Below are positions 4,988 through 7,472 of a stretch of 7,472 nt of DNA, piece after piece. A model generated the notes under the pieces. The model saw only the letters and a program-made list of their open reading frames with translations, searched no databases and was not told where the DNA came from. Position numbers and translations under genes: made by a program. The first letter of the stretch is position 1; each line of letters begins with the position of its first letter. The stretch covers positions 1-7,472 of the forward strand of contig JBNGDJ010000111.1 of NCBI GenBank assembly GCA_049974825.1, in the 5' to 3' direction. Origin of the DNA: JBKHDT01 sp049974825. Lineage in GTDB: Bacteria > Pseudomonadota > Gammaproteobacteria > Halothiobacillales > Halothiobacillaceae.

Positions 4988-6931
4988 TTAACGGAACCGC
5001 GCCACCAGTTGCTCAAGCTCCTGTGCGCGCTGGGCAAGACGGTCGTTCACTTCCTGGGTCTGGATCATCGCCCGGGCATTTTCCTCGGCCAGGTCGCTGA
5101 TTCGGGCCATGCTGCGGCTGACTTCGTCCGCGACCCGGCTCTGTTCCTGTGCGGCATGCGAGATCTGGACGCCCCGCTCGCGGACGCGGTCGACGCTTTC
5201 GTCGATGGTCTGCAGGGCCTCACCGGCTTCGCGGGCCTGCGACACGCAGCCACCCGCCGCTTCGGTGCCATCCTCGATGGCTGAAGTGACATCATGTGCA
5301 GCCGCCTGCACCGACTTGATGATTGCCTGGATTTCCCCGGTGGAATCCTGGGTTCGCTTGGCCAGCTTGCGGACCTCGTCGGCGACGACCGCAAAACCAC
5401 GGCCCTGATCGCCTGCCCGGGCCGCCTCGATGGCGGCATTGAGTGCAAGCAGGTTGGTCTGCTCGGCGATCTCGGAGATGGCGTCGATCACCTTGCCGAT
5501 ATCCCGACTGCCATCATCCAGCCGCTCGATAATGCCGAGCATGCCGTTCATCCGCTCCGAAAGGTGCTCAATGGAGCGGATGGTGCTTTCAACCACTTCG
5601 CGGCCTTTCTCGGTCTGGTGGCTGGCCCCCTCGGCCGCATCCAGGGTGTCTTGGGCATTCTGAGCCACTTCGCCGGAGGAAGCGGCCATCTCGGCGCTGG
5701 CCGAGGCGACCTGCTCGGTTTCACCCTGCTGGGCCTGGGCCCGCTCGTCGGCCCGCAGCCCGTCGGCGCGCAATTGCTCTGCCGAGGCGGCCAGCTCGTG
5801 CGCCGTACCCGAAACATCTCCCACGATGCCGTTGAGGGTGGACAGGTAATCGTTGAAGGCGCCAAACAGCTCGCCCAGCTCGTCGCGGTTGCTCACTTCC
5901 AGCCGGACGGACAGGTCATCCCCCATCTCGCGGATGCGCTTTACGTTTCGACGAACCGGCCCCACGATACTCCACTGGACGGCGAACACGATGGCCGCAC
6001 CCATGCCGACAATAAGAAGCGCCAGCAGCCCCAGGAAGGTCCAGGCCGTCCTGGTTGCCGCCGCGATCTTCTCGTCAATCACGGATCGGGGCATGCCGAC
6101 CAGGTGCAGGCCGACCTGCCGCCCCTCGTTGTTCAGCACCGGCCAGGCAAGAGCAAACCAGTCCCCGACAAACTGCTCGCCACCCGCCGCCAGATCGTGC
6201 AGATTCACCTGCTCGGCAAAGGCCACGGCTTCGTCGCTGAACCATCGGTTGTTGGCTACCACGTAGTCACCGATGCGCGTATTGTTCGACATGGTCAGTG
6301 AATCGCCGACCACGTCCTGGTTGAGCAGCAGAATGTACTCCCGACCTTCTGCCTCAAAGACGCGGCTGACACTGCCTACGCCCTGAAGAACCTCCAGGCT
6401 GCCGATGTACCGGTCGCCAAGCATCACCGGCGCCAGCGCACGAATTGCAAACCCGGCCCGACCAACCTCGCCGTCATCAGCAAAGGGGGTCTGCTCTTCG
6501 ATAATCCGCTGAATGGTGCCCCGGAAGGTGATGTCGTCCCCGAACTTGTCGGGCCACCAGGTTCGGAACCAGGATCGGCCATCCGCCGTATGCACCTGCA
6601 CGCACAGACCCCGGTAATTGGTCTGGTCAGCAAAACGCGACAGCAGCCGTTCAAGCTCTGCCTGGGCGCGTTCGCGATCATCCATGCTCAGAGCCTCGAT
6701 CAGGGCATCCTTGGCCGCCAGCGTGAGCGCCATGCCCAGCCCGAAGTCCTTCTTCGCCTGCAGGCGTTCGTCAAGTGTCTGGGCCAGGGCCGCGCGCTGC
6801 TCGGCAATGACCTCTGTCGACAGTGACTGCTTGACCATTTGCAGGTAGCCAAACCCCACCGCCAGAAAAAACAGGCCGGCCAGCGTGGAGACAAGCACCA
6901 GGCGGCGCTTGAGCGACAAGGACTTCAACAT
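4988..6931 (-). CDS. Methyl-accepting chemotaxis protein with dCache_3-like sensor
   Basis: This 647-residue membrane receptor is predicted to control CheA/CheW. Layout: short cytoplasmic start MLKSLSLKRR, membrane segment 1 (11-32), large periplasmic region (33-295), membrane segment 2 (296-320), HAMP (about 318-370), and a long cytoplasmic coiled coil (376-647). The periplasmic part carries VQVHTADGRSWFRTWWPDKFGD (split: VQVHTADGRS 111-120, WFRTWWPDKFGDD 121-133), the kind of pattern I associate with double-Cache family 3. The signalling tip is intact: ISEIAEQTNLLALNAAIEAA (485-504), then RAGDQGRGFAVVADEVRKLA. There is no C-terminal NWETF-type pentapeptide. The start at 6931 is chosen because TAGGAG lies 7 bases upstream; an upstream TTG (6985) would add 18 residues before the first membrane segment and has no ribosome site. 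The ligand cannot be told from the sequence. No che genes are nearby. Confidence 0.95.
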   Translation of the reverse strand: MLKSLSLKRRLVLVSTLAGLFFLAVGFGYLQMVKQSLSTEVIAEQRAALAQTLDERLQAKKDFGLGMALTLAAKDALIEALSMDDRERAQAELERLLSRFADQTNYRGLCVQVHTADGRSWFRTWWPDKFGDDITFRGTIQRIIEEQTPFADDGEVGRAGFAIRALAPVMLGDRYIGSLEVLQGVGSVSRVFEAEGREYILLLNQDVVGDSLTMSNNTRIGDYVVANNRWFSDEAVAFAEQVNLHDLAAGGEQFVGDWFALAWPVLNNEGRQVGLHLVGMPRSVIDEKIAAATRTAWTFLGLLALLIVGMGAAIVFAVQWSIVGPVRRNVKRIREMGDDLSVRLEVSNRDELGELFGAFNDYLSTLNGIVGDVSGTAHELAASAEQLRADGLRADERAQAQQGETEQVASASAEMAASSGEVAQNAQDTLDAAEGASHQTEKGREVVESTIRSIEHLSERMNGMLGIIERLDDGSRDIGKVIDAISEIAEQTNLLALNAAIEAARAGDQGRGFAVVADEVRKLAKRTQDSTGEIQAIIKSVQAAAHDVTSAIEDGTEAAGGCVSQAREAGEALQTIDESVDRVRERGVQISHAAQEQSRVADEVSRSMARISDLAEENARAMIQTQEVNDRLAQRAQELEQLVARFR

Positions 6932-6938
6932 GACTGCA

Positions 6939-6944
6939 CTCCTA
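6939..6944 (-). promoter_or_regulatory. Ribosome binding site TAGGAG of the receptor gene
   Basis: TAGGAG on the minus strand, 7 bases before ATG 6931-6929. It fixes the start of the chemoreceptor downstream of the longer possible reading frame. Confidence 0.8.
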
Positions 6945-6946
6945 CC

Positions 6947-7100
6947 CGCCCACGGATCAATGGCCCGCGGGTCGTTTCTTGTCAATTGACGCCCGCCCCT
7001 TCCCTGGCGTCGGGCTGTCTGCCGGAGCGCTTCATGCGCCGCTCCAGCGGTTGGGGATCAACGAAAAAACGACGCTGATCGGGCAGGCCTCCTTGCCGTT
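6947..7100 (-). other. Upstream region of the receptor gene
   Basis: About 150 bp between the ribosome site and the repeat array. I see no strong promoter: TTGACA occurs at 6985-6980, but no good -10 follows at normal spacing, and I found no sigma-28-type flagellar promoter. A short gene-like reading frame on the minus strand ends at 6982 (stop TGA) and runs rightward into the repeat array. It is treated as a possible remnant in the findings. Confidence 0.4.
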
Positions 7101-7263
7101 CAGGGAATCTCTGCACAAATGCAGACCTTCCCGTCCAGGGCATGGATGCCCTGTCGCACAATGGCGCAAGCCATTGAATTGCACAGCCCGGGCCGAGCAT
7201 CTATCGGCCCGGGCGTGTCTGAACGCGGGCTCCGCCAGCTGACGCGTTTAGCTGGCGTTAGCC
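7101..7263. repeat. Multi-hairpin repeat unit B (lacks its first hairpin)
   Basis: In order: half-stem GGGAATCTCTGCAC (7103-7116) without its left partner; hairpin CAGGGCAT-GG-ATGCCCTG (7136-7153); hairpin CAATGGC-GCAA-GCCATTG (7159-7176); 11-bp hairpin 7186-7196 with 7204-7214 around GCATCTA; and a compound stem GGGCT plus CGCCAGCT (7227-7240) with AGCTGGCG plus AGCCC (7250-7264). All arms pair perfectly apart from the bulge in the last stem. No credible reading frame explains them. Confidence 0.82.
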
Positions 7264-7424
7264 CACGAAGCCATGGATGGCTTCGTGCAGAGTTTCCTCA
7301 GGGAATCTCTGCACGAATGCTTCAGATTCCCGATTGGGGCATGGATGCCCCAACGCTCAATGGCGTAAGCCATTGAATTGCGGAGCATGGCCCGGGCGTG
7401 AACGCGAAGCTGGCGTCAGCCCAC
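7264..7424. repeat. Multi-hairpin repeat unit C (most complete 5' part)
   Basis: In order: hairpin CACGAAGCCAT-GG-ATGGCTTCGTG (7264-7274 with 7277-7287); hairpin TTCGTGCAGAG (7282-7292) with CTCTGCACGAA (7307-7317), extended by TTCC/GGAA around TCAG; hairpin TTGGGGCAT-GG-ATGCCCCAA (7334-7353); hairpin TCAATGGC-GTAA-GCCATTGA (7357-7376). The two 3' hairpins of unit B are reduced to their right arms here (GGCCCGGGCGTG, 7389-7400, and AGCTGGCGTCAGCCCA, 7408-7423). Confidence 0.85.
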
Positions 7425-7472
7425 CGGGCCATGCGTGTCTGCACGACGCCATGGATGGCTTCGTGCAGAGTT
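7425..7472. repeat. Multi-hairpin repeat unit D (cut by the window edge)
   Basis: Start of a third unit: 7438-7452 pairs with 7455-7469 around GG (14 of 15 pairs; C7447 opposes T7460). It is 43/48 identical to window bases 1-48, including 20 identical leading bases. The array continues beyond the window. Confidence 0.82.

Noticed and set aside
4568..5284. Plus-strand frame of 238 residues covering the triloop array and receptor 3' end
   Set aside because: Its first part is translated hairpin repeats and the rest is antisense to the receptor.
5294..6301. A 335-residue plus-strand open frame opposite the chemoreceptor
   Set aside because: It is antisense to conserved receptor sequence and shows no family features; typical shadow in high-GC coding DNA.
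6960..6985. TTGACA at 6985-6980 as a promoter for the chemoreceptor
   Set aside because: No -10 better than 3/6 matches at 16-18 bp spacing, so I do not call it a promoter.
6979..7376. Short plus-strand frames over the multi-hairpin units (containing FRESLHKC-like strings)
   Set aside because: They arise from the repeat sequence itself; no ribosome sites, and the frames differ from unit to unit.
7101..7472. Integron attC sites or a CRISPR array
   Set aside because: GCGTTAGCCC resembles part of an attC end, but there is no matching partner box, and the repeats have no regular spacer structure.

Overview
The window comes from a GC-rich proteobacterium, most likely a gammaproteobacterium. The evidence is coding style (G/C at most third positions), REP-like palindromes resembling the enterobacterial/pseudomonad type, and several families of intergenic hairpin repeats. 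I cannot name the genus. All four genes I accept lie on the minus strand, so transcription runs from right to left.

Reading in the direction of transcription: (1) 7472-7101 is a tandem array of a multi-hairpin repeat of about 160 bp, with no convincing gene. (2) 6931-4988 encodes a two-transmembrane methyl-accepting chemotaxis protein with a dCache_3-like periplasmic sensor. (3) 4987-4262 is a 726-bp intergenic region. It holds two REP-like elements that bracket an array of triloop hairpins, followed by a very good sigma-70-type promoter and a roughly 100-nt leader. (4) 4261-3986 encodes a 91-residue orphan protein with a strong ribosome binding site. (5) 3805-953 encodes a large multi-PAS diguanylate cyclase with a GGEEF active site. 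(6) 956-78 encodes a short GspF/PilC-like membrane protein, joined to the cyclase by a 4-base GTGA stop/start overlap. (7) 77-1 is another copy of the multi-hairpin repeat seen at the right end.

Functionally this is a sensing and second-messenger region. The receptor would feed periplasmic ligand information to CheA/CheW. The cyclase would make c-di-GMP in response to whatever its PAS tandem senses. The GspF-like protein, translationally coupled to the cyclase, suggests a link between c-di-GMP and a type II secretion or type IV pilus-like machine, but no ATPase, pilin or secretin gene is present here. The promoter at 4400-4372 could drive the small protein alone or all three leftward genes.

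The least ordinary material is non-coding. Two unrelated-looking repeat families (1-77 with 7101-7472, and 4591-4916) both keep short central sequences fixed while the stem arms change in a base-pair-preserving way. That points to selection on folded RNA or single-stranded DNA. I did not find a defence system, CRISPR array, transposase, integrase, tRNA or rRNA.
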